Part shown: positions 22,451-46,341 of the stretch, piece after piece
Position numbering within the stretch: the stretch's first letter is position 1
Layout: every line of letters begins with the position of its first letter
NCBI GenBank assembly: GCA_949710005.1
Contig: OX453276.1
Coordinates: 26,772,846-26,836,845, forward strand
Direction: 5' to 3'
Source of the DNA: Ricordea florida
Taxonomy: Eukaryota; Cnidaria; Anthozoa; Corallimorpharia; Ricordeidae
DNA length: 64,000 nt
Notes under the pieces: model-generated
Databases searched by the model: none
What the model was told of the DNA's origin: nothing
What the model saw: only the letters and a program-made list of their open reading frames with translations
Made by a program: the position numbers and the translations under genes

Positions 22451-22984
22451 ATCTTCCGATTGGCTGGCTTAAAGTGTTGCTTTTTAAAATTCAATCGTTG
22501 ACATTGGTCAGTTAGATCCGCTAATGGCACTTAATGCAGTACCGAGTCTCTTCTCGTTTGTTTGAAGAAGCATAAGGAAAAATGAGGCCGTTTTATGTTT
22601 CTCGTCTCTCTTTTTTATACTGTGAATTTGATGGTGAATTTACCCGCACCAAGAATAGCTTGTTTGTGGCTGCTCGTGTCAGTTGTTGACACTAAGCGAC
22701 GCTCTTTTTATCCGTTGACATGCTACAGTTAGATTTTGTCGTATTTGATCACTAACCCTGATTGGATCGTCAGTCAATGGCGCTTATTATTGAAATAAAT
22801 ATCCTTGTATCTGGGGTTTTTTTAGGTTGTATTTATCGTAAAAGGGTAAGAAAAACTCAACTGTGCTTTTTTTGTCTTTAAGGAATGTGATTTTCAGTCG
22901 AACTCTTGGCATATAATGGCACAGCATTATGTTATAATGCTGCGCTCTTTCAATAATCCCTCGCTACCAGACATTCATGGCCAG

Positions 22985-23190
22985 AAATGTGAGGGTCTCA
23001 CAGGGGTTTTGGGGAACAAGGGAACATTGGCAAAATATAGAGGGGAACAAGGGAATATTAGCCAATTTTTGGGAACAGGGGAACAAAATTCGAAAAATTA
23101 CAAAGGGGAACAATTTACGAAAATGTGTGGGAACATGGGAACATAGGGCAATTTTGGAAGGGAACAAGGGAACAAGGAAACCCCCTAGGA
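22985..23190 (+). repeat. Degenerate GGGAACA-rich minisatellite
   Basis: Irregular tandem copies of GGGGAACAAGGGAACA-like units with AT spacers. Frames across it on both strands are composition artefacts. Confidence 0.6.
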
Positions 23191-23451
23191 GACCCTCAAA
23201 TGTGGAACCACTGTTGGAGGAGCGGTCACTTGGCAGTTTCTAATGATATGTCGATCACTTGTCGGAATCATCGTTCGTGATTGGTTTGCGCTGGTTGTTA
23301 TAATCGTACACCGATTCTTTTCAAGTTGTAAATAATCGCCGCGAGGCGAGAGAAAGGATTTTATTCCTCGCTAAATTCGATTTCGTCTGCGAATATTTGT
23401 GTTATTAAGAGCAGTCAGCATTCGGTTACTGACTTCAATCCAGCAAAAAAT

Positions 23452-23578
23452 TAGTCTCTTCCGCAGCCGTTATTAGGATCGTCACGCAACGCTTCTTCCA
23501 AACGTTCGTAGGGGAGAAGCGTTAGTGGGGGAGAAGCGTTGCGTGACGATCCTAATAACGGCTGCGGAGGAGACTAGC
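23452..23578. repeat. Foldback MITE (GCAGCCGTTATTAGG family), hairpin copy
   Basis: Near-perfect inverted arms of about 55 bases (AGTCTCTTCCGCAGCCGTTA... and its complement) with a short loop around 23510-23520. The arm sequence is shared with the end of the element at 24530-24893. Confidence 0.7.
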
Positions 23579-24529
23579 AAAATATTTGGTCTGAGTTTTT
23601 TGAGTTTTGCTTTATACTATAAGTTAGTTGGTTTTTTGGGGTATTCCAAAAGCTCACAGCAAAGTCCTGATCACAGGTAATTGATGGCATATCTATGTGG
23701 TATCAGAGGAAACAGAACTCTTGGAGGTACAAATGTTGCAAATGAAACAAAGCCAGCACAGCAGGGAGCAAAAACCGCAAGAATTATACATCGCTAATTT
23801 CTGAGATTGGAACTCCTAAGAGGTAAGACCACTCACCATAAAAGTAGAACGAGGACCGTAATATTGCCCTTCCATCTTCTTCAGAATCAATGATAACATT
23901 ATTTCGCCATACGATTCACACAAATGAATTTTTGCAAGTATTTGCTAAGTCTGAGGACGCAACTGCGCATGCGGTTTCCATGTGGCCATGTTCATTATAC
24001 AAAAACTCCTAGCTCACGCAAACCAGATGAGATGGCGCAAGGTGGGCGGTAACTGCAAAACCGCGCAAAATATCAACAAAAGCGCATGAAAATTACCATA
24101 GATGATTAAAAAAAATTCTTCAAGCGTATCAATGGCACTTTGTCTTGAAACACCTCAATACCGCAGGCTAGCTGGCTGAAACCGCAGGTCACGTGGATTG
24201 ATAGAGCACATTCTTGAGCAAACCATTTTTATTGGCAAAGCAACCATGTTCACTCGTTATTGAACACGGTTGAATTTCGAGTCTGGTTAAGATTGCAGTC
24301 TCATAACAATTATTTCTTTCGTGGGCAATAAATGATCGGTAAGTACTTGTATGTGAAAGTGTTTAAAATTTCTGAGCTATTTGGCACTGACCACATCTAA
24401 GGGAGCATTTTTTTCTTTTCTTACAAACATAAAAAAAGCTCGGAAATAATAAACGTGCTTGAATGTTCCTTCATTTCTCTCATTCCAAATGTAAGAAACT
24501 ACTAGTACTGGGAGAAAGAGGGATGAGAG

Positions 24530-24893
24530 GACGACAGGTCCTGTTGCCAACGCAAAGCAACGCAACGCAACGCTCCTCCCCACTAACGGCTGCTCACGAG
24601 AGAGACACATTCCTTTCCCTTTGTTTTTGAGAACCAATAGAATGTACGTTATTGTTATCGGCTGCGCCAATCAAATTCCTCGTTATATTTGCTGGGCGCT
24701 TGCTCTGCGCGCGAAAACAAAACATGACAGATCCACACGTGCGAAACGACTTGGACCAGGCTTCCAGAATATGGAAGCTTGCTTCTTATTGGTCAGTTTT
24801 AGGGAAAGGAAAGTGTCTCTCTCGTGAGCAGCCGTTAGTGGGGAGGAGCTTTGCGAGACGACCCTAATAACGGCTGCGAAGGAGAAAAGTTGC
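24530..24893. mobile_element. MITE related to the 23.5 kb hairpin
   Basis: Inverted arms at about 24565-24640 and 24785-24860 (AACGGCTGCTCACGAGAGAG and complement) surround a 140-base centre. Its right end shares CCTAATAACGGCTGCG with the 23452-23578 hairpin. It lies about 130 bases before the start of the 25 kb gene and may be in its promoter region. Confidence 0.65.
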
Positions 24894-25025
24894 CAACTGG
24901 CTCAGTTACTGTTTCGCTTGGAACATCTGTAAGTAAACAATACAGCCTAAAACGCTGACAGCGAAGATATTCTGAGAAATTGCATCGGCCTACTTATTCA
25001 CAGATTCAACACGCTTAAGAAAAAG

Positions 25026-25092
25026 ATGAATTCGCTAGCTCTGTTTGCATTCATGTGCTTTGTGGGAACGTTGAGTTACTGCCGCGGATCAG
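25026..25092 (+). CDS. Exon 1 (signal peptide) of the 25.0-26.5 kb gene
   Basis: 67 nt, ATG to the phase-1 donor. The leader and the first five codons match the paralogue at 20.6 kb. Confidence 0.7.
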
Positions 25093-26463
25093 GTAAAATA
25101 ATTTCCTTTCAGAGAGGTATTCAAAACGTCCGTCGCCTCCATAGTCAGAGTGGATCATCATCGACTTCACCCTAGTAAGCACTTCAGTTAGTGCTGTTAC
25201 TGATAATTGATTCATTTGATTCATAATTGATTCGCATTTATTTCTTTACTGTTACTTATTGGACGGTTTCTTATCGACTTTAAGTTATTCACAATCACTC
25301 GTCACCGAATAGTTATCATTATTCAGTTCTTTTATTGGTTATTTCCCGTGTCTTTGTTATTAAGCTTCTGTTTTCTTCGTTTCAAATTTTCTCATATAAA
25401 TACAGTCGAACCTCGCTATCTCGAACTCGGTTATCTCGAACTCCCTGCTATATCCAACTGAAACTCATTTCCCTTAGATTGCTTTCGCAGTCATTTGCTA
25501 TTAGTTATCTCGAAGCCCCGCTATGTCGAACTTTTCTTCCCCAGTCGTTTCCCTCGAGAGTTCGAGATAGCGAGGTTCGACTATGAGTGGTTCAGTTAGA
25601 AGTTCAGTTAAATAAAATACGCTGAGCAAAAACATTAATTAGCCAATACGTTTTCTCTCACAATTGAGGGTTTAGCTACCAGAATGAGCGAATAAAAGAG
25701 ATAAACTATTTAAAACGGTCTAAAAGCGTTATAGCAGTGAGGTAAGGGAATCGCCACCTTAGAAGAATTTTTAGAGGGATCGAAACCAGGCTTTACCTGC
25801 GCTGCTCTTGAATAAGCGCCTCGGCGCTATTTCAAGTGTTTTAAAATGGACTGCATCACAGTTTGATGTCAAGGATGCCAATGATGCAAGTAGTTGACAG
25901 TGCGATGAGGTCATTGACGTAAAATTTTTGTAGATGCATTGAAGTTTAAATATGAAAGTCACGGTCTAGATCATATTAAACTTAAAATTTGTAATCATCT
26001 TAAGTTTTAGATTTAGTGCTCACTTTAAAATAAGTGTCACTTCCACATGAGCGCCGTAACTCCAATTGGCGGGAACGAAATTAGCGCTACGACGTAGGCA
26101 TGCAAGAGGTACGCGAATGGCTTTTGTGATTCATTGTAAACCAATACAGATCAGATGTGCAAACTCGATCTATAGTCCGACGTATTCTTGTTGTCAGATT
26201 CCTTCAAGTGCCCAGTGTGCTTGGTAAAAAGTGAACCTCTTGAACGACAAAAGTGCGACAAGGAAGCTCCCATTGTTATATGCCTCTTGGGAGGTGACAG
26301 CTGCATAGTCGTGGATAATGGCGTTGACTACTACCGCGGCTGCGGAAGCGTTGAATTCTACGAGTATCTAAAAAAAATGTACTGTACACAAACGGAAGGT
26401 TCAGAACCTTGCCGGGTTGGAAGATGCACCAAAAGTGAGTGTTTCGCTACTTTTGAGGAATGA
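25026..26463 (+). CDS. Small secreted cysteine-rich protein, LU/three-finger-like
   Basis: Two exons. Exon 1 (25026-25092) encodes a signal peptide (MNSLALFAFMCFVGTL) and ends in phase 1 at GTAAAATA. Exon 2 (26198-26463), after TTGTTGTCAG, encodes the mature domain to TGA at 26461; the total is 110 residues. It has ten Cys in the same order as the 19.4-20.6 kb gene: CPVC, QKC, VIC, DSC, YRGC, MYC, then C-x4-C-x3-C (CRVGRCTKSEC). This is consistent with an LU-type three-finger fold lacking the final CN. The protein is acidic and has no membrane anchor. It lies inverted relative to its 20 kb paralogue. The intron holds a pogo-type MITE. Confidence 0.7.
25403..25586. mobile_element. pogo/Tc1-type MITE
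   Basis: Terminal inverted repeats CAGTCGAACCTCGCTATCTC and its complement, with TA at both outer ends. Internal copies of TATCTCGAAC recur. This is the common pogo-like end sequence. No transposase is present. It lies in the single intron of the 25.0-26.5 kb gene. Confidence 0.75.
26198..26463 (+). CDS. Exon 2 (cysteine-rich domain) of the 25.0-26.5 kb gene
   Basis: 266 nt; encodes all ten Cys of the mature protein and the stop. No frame break, unlike the 5.9, 13.5 and 16 kb relatives. Confidence 0.7.
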
Positions 26464-27977
26464 GAAAAAGGAGAAGTATGTGTTAATCATCAGGAGTTGT
26501 CGTGTTGGCTTTTTCACTAAGGGACTGTGCAATAAGCACCTGGGGGTGGTGGTGGAAGATTAGAGGGCGGGGGGGGGGGGCAAAGGAGAAAATGACAACA
26601 AGAGAGATGGGTATTTGATGTAAAATTTAATACGTACAGGGGGGAGCATTACTTTTTTCATTCCTTTTTGCAAACTGAAAAATTAGTGGTAGAATTATTG
26701 GAGTTCAAATATAAATACTAATACTGGAATAAAACTGACAAACTATCAACTCTAAGGTGTTCTGATCTATGAACGGTTGTTTTCCTATTTGTCATGCAGT
26801 AGGAAAGGAATGCCTCTGCTATGTATGTTAAAACAGTGCTACTTTATTTGCACTAAGATTTAATACTAAGCTCGATTGGCTTCGGAGACATGTTGAATAT
26901 TATTTTTGTGATCAGTGCAGCTATCTTCCACCGCGAGCCGTTTTATTTTCTCTGCATATTCAGGACACGACATTGTATCGACGATCGACGAACAGTAAAC
27001 AAGACGACTTGCAGCAATCCGTGGCACACGTCGTGAAAAAATTTGTTTTATTCTTAGGGTCTGAGTTTTCGAGACACCCAGAGGGTCTGAGTTTTAAGGG
27101 TCTGAATTTTCGAGATACCCAGTGGCTCTGAATTTAAGGGTCTGAGTTTTCAAGACATTCAGAGGGTCTGAGTTTCAAGGGTCTGAGCTTTCAAGACATT
27201 CAGAGGGTCTGAGTTTTCGAGACACCTGTCTCTCCTCGGCTACGTGACATACCTCTGGTAACAGGGACAACTCTTCGTCCCGGGACGTCACATAAAGACG
27301 TTTTTTTCGTTTTACAAAGAAATGTATAAAAATTTATTTCGCCACGAGTATCTCGTCTAGGTGAAATATCCCTACGTCCCGGGGCAACTTTACTCATGAA
27401 AACGGGGCCTTAGAGACATTTACCTGGTACGAGGGCGTCATTTTCGGGAAAGGGGGAGGGGGGTGGAAAAGGAAGTTCAGAGAAATAGTGAATCAAGAAT
27501 AACGGAAACGTTTTATTTGGAATAACGGAATAATTCCAATTTGTGGGGCGGTATAACGGAATAAAGACTTCCAGTTGGGAACAGTCGATTTGACGATTTT
27601 GGAATATCGAATGACATTCATAGAAAATAATGAATTCTTTTTTTACTGGAATAACGGAATAACGAAATTTTCCGAGCAGAAATAATGGGATAATTAACAA
27701 CCGATTATTCCTTTTCACCTCCATATATGGAGGGATTGTAATTCTCGTTTCCTAAATATTCTCGTGAGAGAACGCGAAGTCTCTGAAGTCCAAACTTTCA
27801 ACACACTTTTTTTTTATTTTTTGCAAAGGTCTCGCTATCTGAGTTACATAAATCTGCTAATCAATCAATCAATCAATAAATCAAAGTTGTGCACCCCAGT
27901 CTCCGTTACTTCTTAACAGCAATTGTTATCATTGAAGGTGTGATGCAAGACCACTGTGTTCCATCCTGATCTTGGTT
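26464..27977. other. Intergenic with a minisatellite and a dispersed repeat
   Basis: 27055-27232 is a tandem array of roughly 45-base units containing GGGTCTGAGTTTTCGAGACA, five degenerate copies. About 27440-27720 is a repeat rich in GGAATAACGGAATAA that recurs, shorter, at about 39400-39590 in intron 1 of gene A. The rest is unassigned. Confidence 0.5.
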
Positions 27978-39972
<11,995 letters not shown>

Positions 39973-42167
39973 GTTAACCAAAAAATGCGTGTATCGACCC
40001 AGCGCATCACAAAGACTGAGACTATTACAATGCCTTGCACTTTATAAAGTGTGTAATTCCATATGGGATTTCTGCCAAAAAGCAACAATAAGAAATGAGA
40101 TTCTGCCTGGAATTGTATTTCGTCTGATCTGCGTGGCGTCAGTAGCAATCAAAACGGAGCGGCTGTGACCGTGGGAAAGCCCTAGGGGAGAGGCGGCTGT
40201 ACAATGCAGTGAAAAGTCATGATCAGTAAACAACTGTGTGGATGCAAGGCCTGCAATTACTCAGGAAGTGTAGTTGTGGTGGCGGCAATGAGATGGCGTA
40301 AGCGAAGCCCCGTGGGGGGAGAGGTATACGCCGTAGAAGACCATTTTCAGTAAGGAGCCATGCGGCAAGCAAGACATGCAATCAGACGTGAGTCGTGGAG
40401 TTCGGTGGGGGGAATGTGGTGGCCTAAAGGACACCCGCGAGAGCGCAGAACACTGTATGCTAAGCAAACAATTGCAAGGCAGATTACTGAAGAAGCCGAA
40501 AAGGAGGAAGAAAATTTGGTCAAAGAAAGCATTTGTGACAGCCTGTTTGAAGAACTAGAAAAATGTTTTCCCTCCTTATCCTTTTTACATTTTCGTCTTT
40601 AGACCTCAATTAAGCCACAGGTACCCCAAACTTACTGTTAGTGTTGATTTTCAAAAAATGGAGATTATGTAGTGGAATCATGGGACAACAATGTCACGTG
40701 ATCAAAAAACACGAGGGCGATCAAGTCTTGTTTTCATGTCAGTTCTTGCTACTTAGATTACTATTTGTTTACTAAAGCTTGCGTTACAACAATTTTGTTT
40801 GTATCAGTGTGCTAATTTCTTCCAATCCGTTTACAATTATGGGGGGGGGGGGGTGGGTTGGGGGGCATTCAACATACTCTTTTCTCTTATTTTCGGTGGG
40901 GAGAGAGAACAACGAAATCGTCTGAAACTCATTCAGGACAATATACAGAGCACCAAGAAGACAATGTGAGTATTTTATTCAATTTTATTAAATTTAAGGC
41001 TATATTTTGGATGTTAAAAAATCCCCCTATAATCTCCAGTAAATCAACACCAAACAGTAAGCTTGGGCGACCTGTGATTAAACTTGCGGTTTCAGTTTTA
41101 AGCTTTTTTACCTATTTCAATATTCTTGGTAGTATTTGTCAGTCAAGAAAAAATAGGTTATATTACAAAGTTAAAGCTTTCTGCAGAAGCCCATCAGCTG
41201 CTCTCTGTCCTGTAATGATAACTGTAAAAATGTTTCTGGCAGCAACACTGGCACGCAAACTTAGAGAGACGGAAACCGGCGGGTTTTTGTTTACTACGAT
41301 TGAGTACATCAAGTTCATTACATGTATTAGTCTACTCGGCATATTGTTTTCAAATCACGAAGAGCATCGACAGGTTTTTTTAAGGCCACTGCATCGCTTA
41401 ACAAAACTGACCTCGTTGCCCCTTCAATAATTCCGCCCCGCGTCTGGTTTTGCGACCCAAGATAATCATTACATGCGGCATATGATGACAAGACTATTAT
41501 TATTTTTCCCTTTCCTTTTCCCTAGAAAAGTTGTCAACTCTGGCAAACATCAGAGATCAACTACAGGAAATCTCATGCTAGCAATTGAGAGCAGAAACTT
41601 AATTTGATTTGTCTTGTCTTCGACAACGAGATAAGTTACCGCGTCTTTTGGCGACTAGAATTTATAATGGTTATCTCTTCCACTTGAAGCAGTTCTTTAA
41701 GAGAGAACCGCCAATGTCTATTCCTGATTGTACAATTCAATACACAGACTATATTGCAGTTACAAATTTTCTGGACATGCAGCACTATTGGTGCTTACTG
41801 AGGCATTCGTCGTGGTTTGCGTTCGCGAGCGGGCGAGCGAGCACGAGCATGAAGTTGAGAAGTAAGGAATCTTACGGTAATTTCTTCGTGCTTCGAATGG
41901 TGCGATCTCCAACAAAACCACTAAAAAATGCTCACAACGAAACATAAAGGCAGCACAAAGAAACGCTCTCGCATCTAAACGTATTAACTGATGCAAGATT
42001 CAACTGATTCAAAATGTTAGGACAAGCGCACGCCCTCTATGTAAGAGGTTCTAAGGGAACGCTCAATAAAGGTGACTGCGCTGCCATCTATTCAGTTGAC
42101 AAAATCATAGAATGTAGCGGATGACATCAAGAAGTCAGTTGAAACTGATTTAGTTTGTTGGTAGGAC

Positions 42168-42674
42168 CAGACCCCGGGGGGTACTCCCTCACAGGAGCCT
42201 AATGGGGATGTGCCGCTGGATGGGGTCGCATATTCACAACTGCAGTGACTATAATGGGGTCGCATTGTCAATATAGTTACTAGAATGGGGTCGCAAATTT
42301 TCGAATTTTGGGGGTAAATACACGGCACGTTTGTAAATATTTACAGTTAGCAAACGTACCAGAACAGGAGCCCATGACCCAGTCCTGACCAGAATGCTTG
42401 TATTGTAGGTGAAAGTAAAGTGTTCTTTATTCACTTTAAAAAATTGTGTCAATTCATTTTTGGATGATCCGGCTTTTTAAAGGATTGACAAGGTAGATGC
42501 ATAAATAGAAAGTGACTAAGTTGGGATCGAGAAAATTACATTTTCCAAAAAGTGATTAAGATGGGGTCTATAATTGGCCAAAAAATAGACTAAAATGGGG
42601 TGGGGGCTCTGAGAGGCCAGCGGCACATACCAAGCAAACATTAACCCAAGTACCCCCCCACCCCCGGGGACCAG
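42168..42674. mobile_element. MITE with CCCCGGGGGGTACTCC ends
   Basis: The left end CCCCGGGGGGTACTCC and the right end AGTACCCCCCCACCCCCGGGG are inverted. ACCAGAC occurs on both outer sides and may be the target duplication. The interior has repeated AATGGGGTCGCA motifs. It lies in the block that distinguishes this upstream copy from the 62-64 kb copy. Confidence 0.65.
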
Positions 42675-43181
42675 ACATACACTGCATCTCTGTGAGTATT
42701 TTTACCCCTTTCAATGAATCCACTAACATGAGTTGTATTTCGCAGTACAGGCAGTCATATACATCTTGCTCTATTGCCGCATAAATTCAAGCTTAAAAAG
42801 GGCTCCACTGTTATTTGCTCGGTATCTATTTATAATTAATGTGCGAAGGTAAGCGCAGATAGAGGGCTTCCGGTGCCAGCTTAACCCTTCCGGTCCAAAG
42901 ATCCAAGTAACAATTCTCTTTACTCTAAGGTGTCATACACGTTTTCCATGTAAGTCTAGAGAATTTGGTGTTTGATCAATCAATCCCCCAGAGTTCATAT
43001 TTTTCTCGTTTCTTAGGATCGCTTGCTTGACGGTGCAATGATATTGTAAAGGCTGGTTGCATATTGACCACTTTCAAGGATGAAAAATTTAAAATTCAGC
43101 ACGTTTCCGGAGGCTTAGCCTTGTTGACGTTGTTTGATCTGCCAAAACGCAGAATGTAGCTATTGAATAAGGAGATAGTTT

Positions 43182-43281
43182 TTAACCCTTTAAGCACCGA
43201 GGGGCTCCCTGTGACGAGTAAAATCGTCTGGCGTAAGACAGAGTAAAATCTATAAAGACACTATTGGGCTTAAAGGGATAA
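43182..43281. mobile_element. Short palindromic MITE, 'ACCCTTTAAGC' family
   Basis: About 100 bases: AACCCTTTAAGC at the left, GGGCTTAAAGGG at the right, with a conserved centre GACGAGTAAAATCGTCTGGC. Two further copies are at 50838-50933 and 50943-51044. Confidence 0.7.
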
Positions 43282-43610
43282 AGTATCCAGTGGTGGTTTG
43301 TCCCAGACGACTTGTCACGCCCTTGAGTACACCCTGCTGTGAAATTTGTACTGATTCTCTGCAACTGTGTCTCATATAGTACACAATAGAAGAGCCAATA
43401 GCATGGCTGATTAATTTTGGAGTCGCCGAACCAAGCTCAGAAGAAGATTGTTTGTAGTTCATGAATGTACCAAGATAAATGGATAAAAAACTGTAAACTA
43501 CCTCAAAACCGCTTTATAACATAGCATGCCCATGGGTTGCATGCTGACGTCAGATTGTGAAGTTGAGAAGTCTAATGTTGTAGAAGAAATGGTAAACGCA
43601 GCAGCTGTAT

Positions 43611-43756
43611 AACCATCGAGTTATGGACGCACTTCAGTTAAGAGGTTTGCTGAGCACTCAAGAAGCTAGAGATGCTTTCGGCTGAGCCTAAAGCATCTTC
43701 TTACGCTTCTTTCGTGCTTAGCGACCTCCCGCGTCCATAACTCGATGGTTGCACGA
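43611..43756. repeat. Foldback in the B-type upstream region
   Basis: Arms AACCATCGAGTTATGGACGC and complement enclose GAAGC-AGAGATGCTTTCGGC-type inner arms. The related, shortened foldback at 62270-62392 occupies the matching position before gene B, so this insertion predates the duplication. Confidence 0.7.
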
Positions 43757-44079
43757 TGCACGTTTACACTGACTTCTTCAATACAGCCGTCATTAGCATT
43801 TCGTTACGAAGTAGTTGTGCTCAGGCCAGAGAGTGTGTCCAAAGATACTTTCCCCACCATCCATACGCCCCCTCTCCCCTCCCCCCCCCCCGTGTCTTTC
43901 CTCTATCCTCAGACTGCCGGCAGACGAAACACGAATCCGAGCAGAATCCCACTGTTGATTGTTTTTCTCCTGGCAAAAATCCCACATGCATGGAATCGTA
44001 CTCTTCATAAGATGAAAAACAGTTTTCTTGCCTTAGTGTTAAAAGAGGGCTGGGTCGTAGCACGCAATTCATGATCAAG

Positions 44080-44138
44080 ATGGAGCCAGTGAAACAAAAC
44101 AACGGAAAGCGCAGCTCTTCTGGCAAAACGTGCTTAAT
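44080..44138 (+). pseudogene. Gene B': truncated first exon of a B-type gene
   Basis: Starts at ATG 44080 with MEPVKQNNGKR, as in gene B, and about 650 bases of upstream sequence also match gene B's upstream region. Homology ends after about 19 codons at 44138, within the bases ACGTGCTTAAT, before the membrane span. The following sequence leads into a Helitron remnant. No later exons of a plus-strand B gene occur in 44.1-64 kb, so only a promoter and the start of exon 1 remain. Confidence 0.75.
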
Positions 44139-45680
44139 CCCACAAAATATTGCGGGGAATGACAAATATTCAGAATCTTTATCCGTATTGAATATTCCTA
44201 ATGGTTTGTTTCTCTCTTCTGGTGCAAAACTATATAATTTGGTCTCCATTTTTTGTTACATCTGCCTTATGCAATAATGTATCTGTAGCTCCAGAAGGGC
44301 ATTCCTCAACTTCACACCAACCCGAACACTATGATCTTTTTCTCTGCCTGCATTATTAATATTGGTAGTAGAAATTTCGCTTTGGAAATCATCTGTTGTA
44401 TTATCTGTTGCAATTCGATCATTTTGAAGATTCGTACTGGATGTGTCAGAGTTTTGTACAAATTCACTCCAATCCTCATTGTCAGCAGATTGTGAGCTAA
44501 TGTTATCTACCCATATATCTTGTACTTGCATACCCTCACTTTTGAATAAATCACCTTTGTCCACAAAATATTTGGCTGCATCTAACACTTTCTTAGTTCT
44601 AACATTCTGAAACTAATAATGATGCTTGTAGGTGAGAAGCGTTTTGAGTTTCATTGGAATGGTTTGTGATTCATTGATCGATAGTTCTTGGCAAACACTG
44701 AACAGTTGAATTTACATCACTTGGTACATTTACAATACTTCCATGAATAGACAACTGACCAACCCTTGGTTCAATGGCATAAAATTTGCATGAATGGGAT
44801 ACATAGAGGATATTACACGGTGGCGAGAAGATATGAATTTTATGTTCGAGTGGCAAGAGAACATAAAATTCATACTTTCGAGCCAAGGTGTAATGTTCTT
44901 TTTATTATATGGAGACTAAAGCAAAAGGCGGGAATAGTGACGTCATTGAACTGTACGACACTCCCAAAGGTGACATACGGAAAATACGCCACTCGGGTCC
45001 CGGATGAAGTGGCGTATGGAATCTACGAGTGGTTTAGTTCCCAGTAAAACACTCTTCTCCATATAATAAGAGGAGATATTAAGTGTTCTTCTAATGGCAT
45101 CAAATTTAATATGTCAGGAATATGTTAGGAAAGCTCATTTTATTGACTTCAGCAAACGTGGGAAACTTGCCTTTCTTTAAATTTGAGTGGCAAGTTATGC
45201 AAATCCATTCAGTATCATCAACACTTTTGTCTCCAGTGATACAAGAATTTAAAATACGTTGTGAACAAACCCTGTAGTTTTTAGCATTACATTTCACTAC
45301 AGATGACCTATACCACAACTGGTCACAACAGGTACACACATATTCTGGTCCACATTTTATGTAAAAAAAATTATCATTGAAACTGCATTGTGCTCATTTT
45401 TCTTTGCTTGACGTAATTGCGTTTCAGTACACGCTGTAGTTGCTTGCAACTTGCTAACTTTCCCTCTACTTTCACTTTGGCATTCCTGTTGATTTCCCTT
45501 GTGTGCTCTGGGTTGTGCATAAACTTAAGCCTCGATGAATTTGGAACACCCTTCTTCAGATATGATTTGGCAGCATCTCGAATCATTTTTGTCTTTCTAA
45601 ATAGTTTGATTATTTTCATGTGGGGAATTCTGAAAGGTTCTCTTTTATGTCTTCCTCTGGAATGCAAGGTAGAAACTTAC
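44139..45680 (-). mobile_element. Helitron remnant (N-terminal region)
   Basis: Minus-strand frames in the expected Helitron order. 45667-45374 is a basic region. 45339-45106 is a Cys-rich block with CTCCDQLWYRSS and WICITCHSNLKKGK. 44776-44671 has EPRVGQLSIHGSIVNVP. 44588-44256 has VLDAAKYFVD-type sequence. These are typical of the zinc-finger-like region preceding the replication initiator of animal Helitrons. The rolling-circle nuclease and helicase are absent and several breaks occur. A MITE interrupts it at about 44800-45065. Confidence 0.65.
44800..45065. mobile_element. MITE inside the Helitron remnant
   Basis: Helitron homology stops at about 44797 and resumes at about 45066. The insert contains the palindrome GATATGAATTTTATGTTCGA / CATAAAATTCATACTTTCGA and GGTGTAAT-type ends. 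Confidence 0.5.
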
Positions 45681-46341
45681 CTCAGTTACCCGTGATCTCC
45701 TACACTTCATTTCATTTCAATGCAACTCATCAGCGCTTGTTAAATTATCAGTTGATGTGTCACGTGGTGATCCCTGGTCGTTATATTTATTTCCGTTTAT
45801 TGCAAGCTGTTTATTCACAGAATTATTCTCACATGTCTACTCACGTTCGCCACAGATTTTTTAACGCTCACTGTAGATTTGTTTGAATTTGCCGTTTACC
45901 TTTAGGCTTGCTTTTTTCGTCTTTAGCGTGGATTTGTACGTCTCGTTCGCATCTCTTTACACTTCGCGAATATTTGTACATAAATGGAGTTGAGTTGGCC
46001 GTGCCTGTAAACTCGCTCGTGTTCGCACAGTATTTGGAGTACATTTGTTCGTACTTAGCGTAGATTTGTTCGTATTTCACGTGGATTCGTGAAGACTTTC
46101 GTACAAGACAAGATGGAAGTCCATTTGCCGAGCAGTTTGCGGCGCCAAACCAGCGAGAGTACTTCCCAAGGTAAAAGAACTGAATGCCAGACATCTGAAC
46201 AGATCCCTCCAGAATAAAAACCATCGCCCAAAAAAACCCGTCGTTTCCGAGGTGGCGCTCCAGAACAACTTCGGTTACAGAACAACATTTAATGATAATA
46301 TAAATTCTTCTTTTGTCACACGATGTAGTCACTGGATGTTG

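Larger units (their letters stand above)
39973..44079. promoter_or_regulatory. Head-to-head upstream region between gene A and truncated gene B'
   Basis: This interval matches, in inverted orientation, 61986-64000. Base 40029 corresponds to 64000, and 43420-44138 corresponds to 62580-61930. Aligned stretches look about 90 percent identical by eye. A TATA-like TTTATAAAG lies about 70 bases before the gene A start (40041-40049) and is conserved in the other copy. Relative to the other copy this one has extra DNA at about 40682-41015 and 41840-43425. A 190-codon plus-strand frame at 40858-41430 is broken in the other copy, so I do not call it a gene. Confidence 0.7.

Noticed and set aside
40858-41430. 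190-codon plus-strand open frame in the divergent upstream region
   Set aside because: The corresponding stretch of the inverted copy (about 62990-63470) has stops and shifts in this frame, and the start lies in DNA absent from that copy. No family signal.
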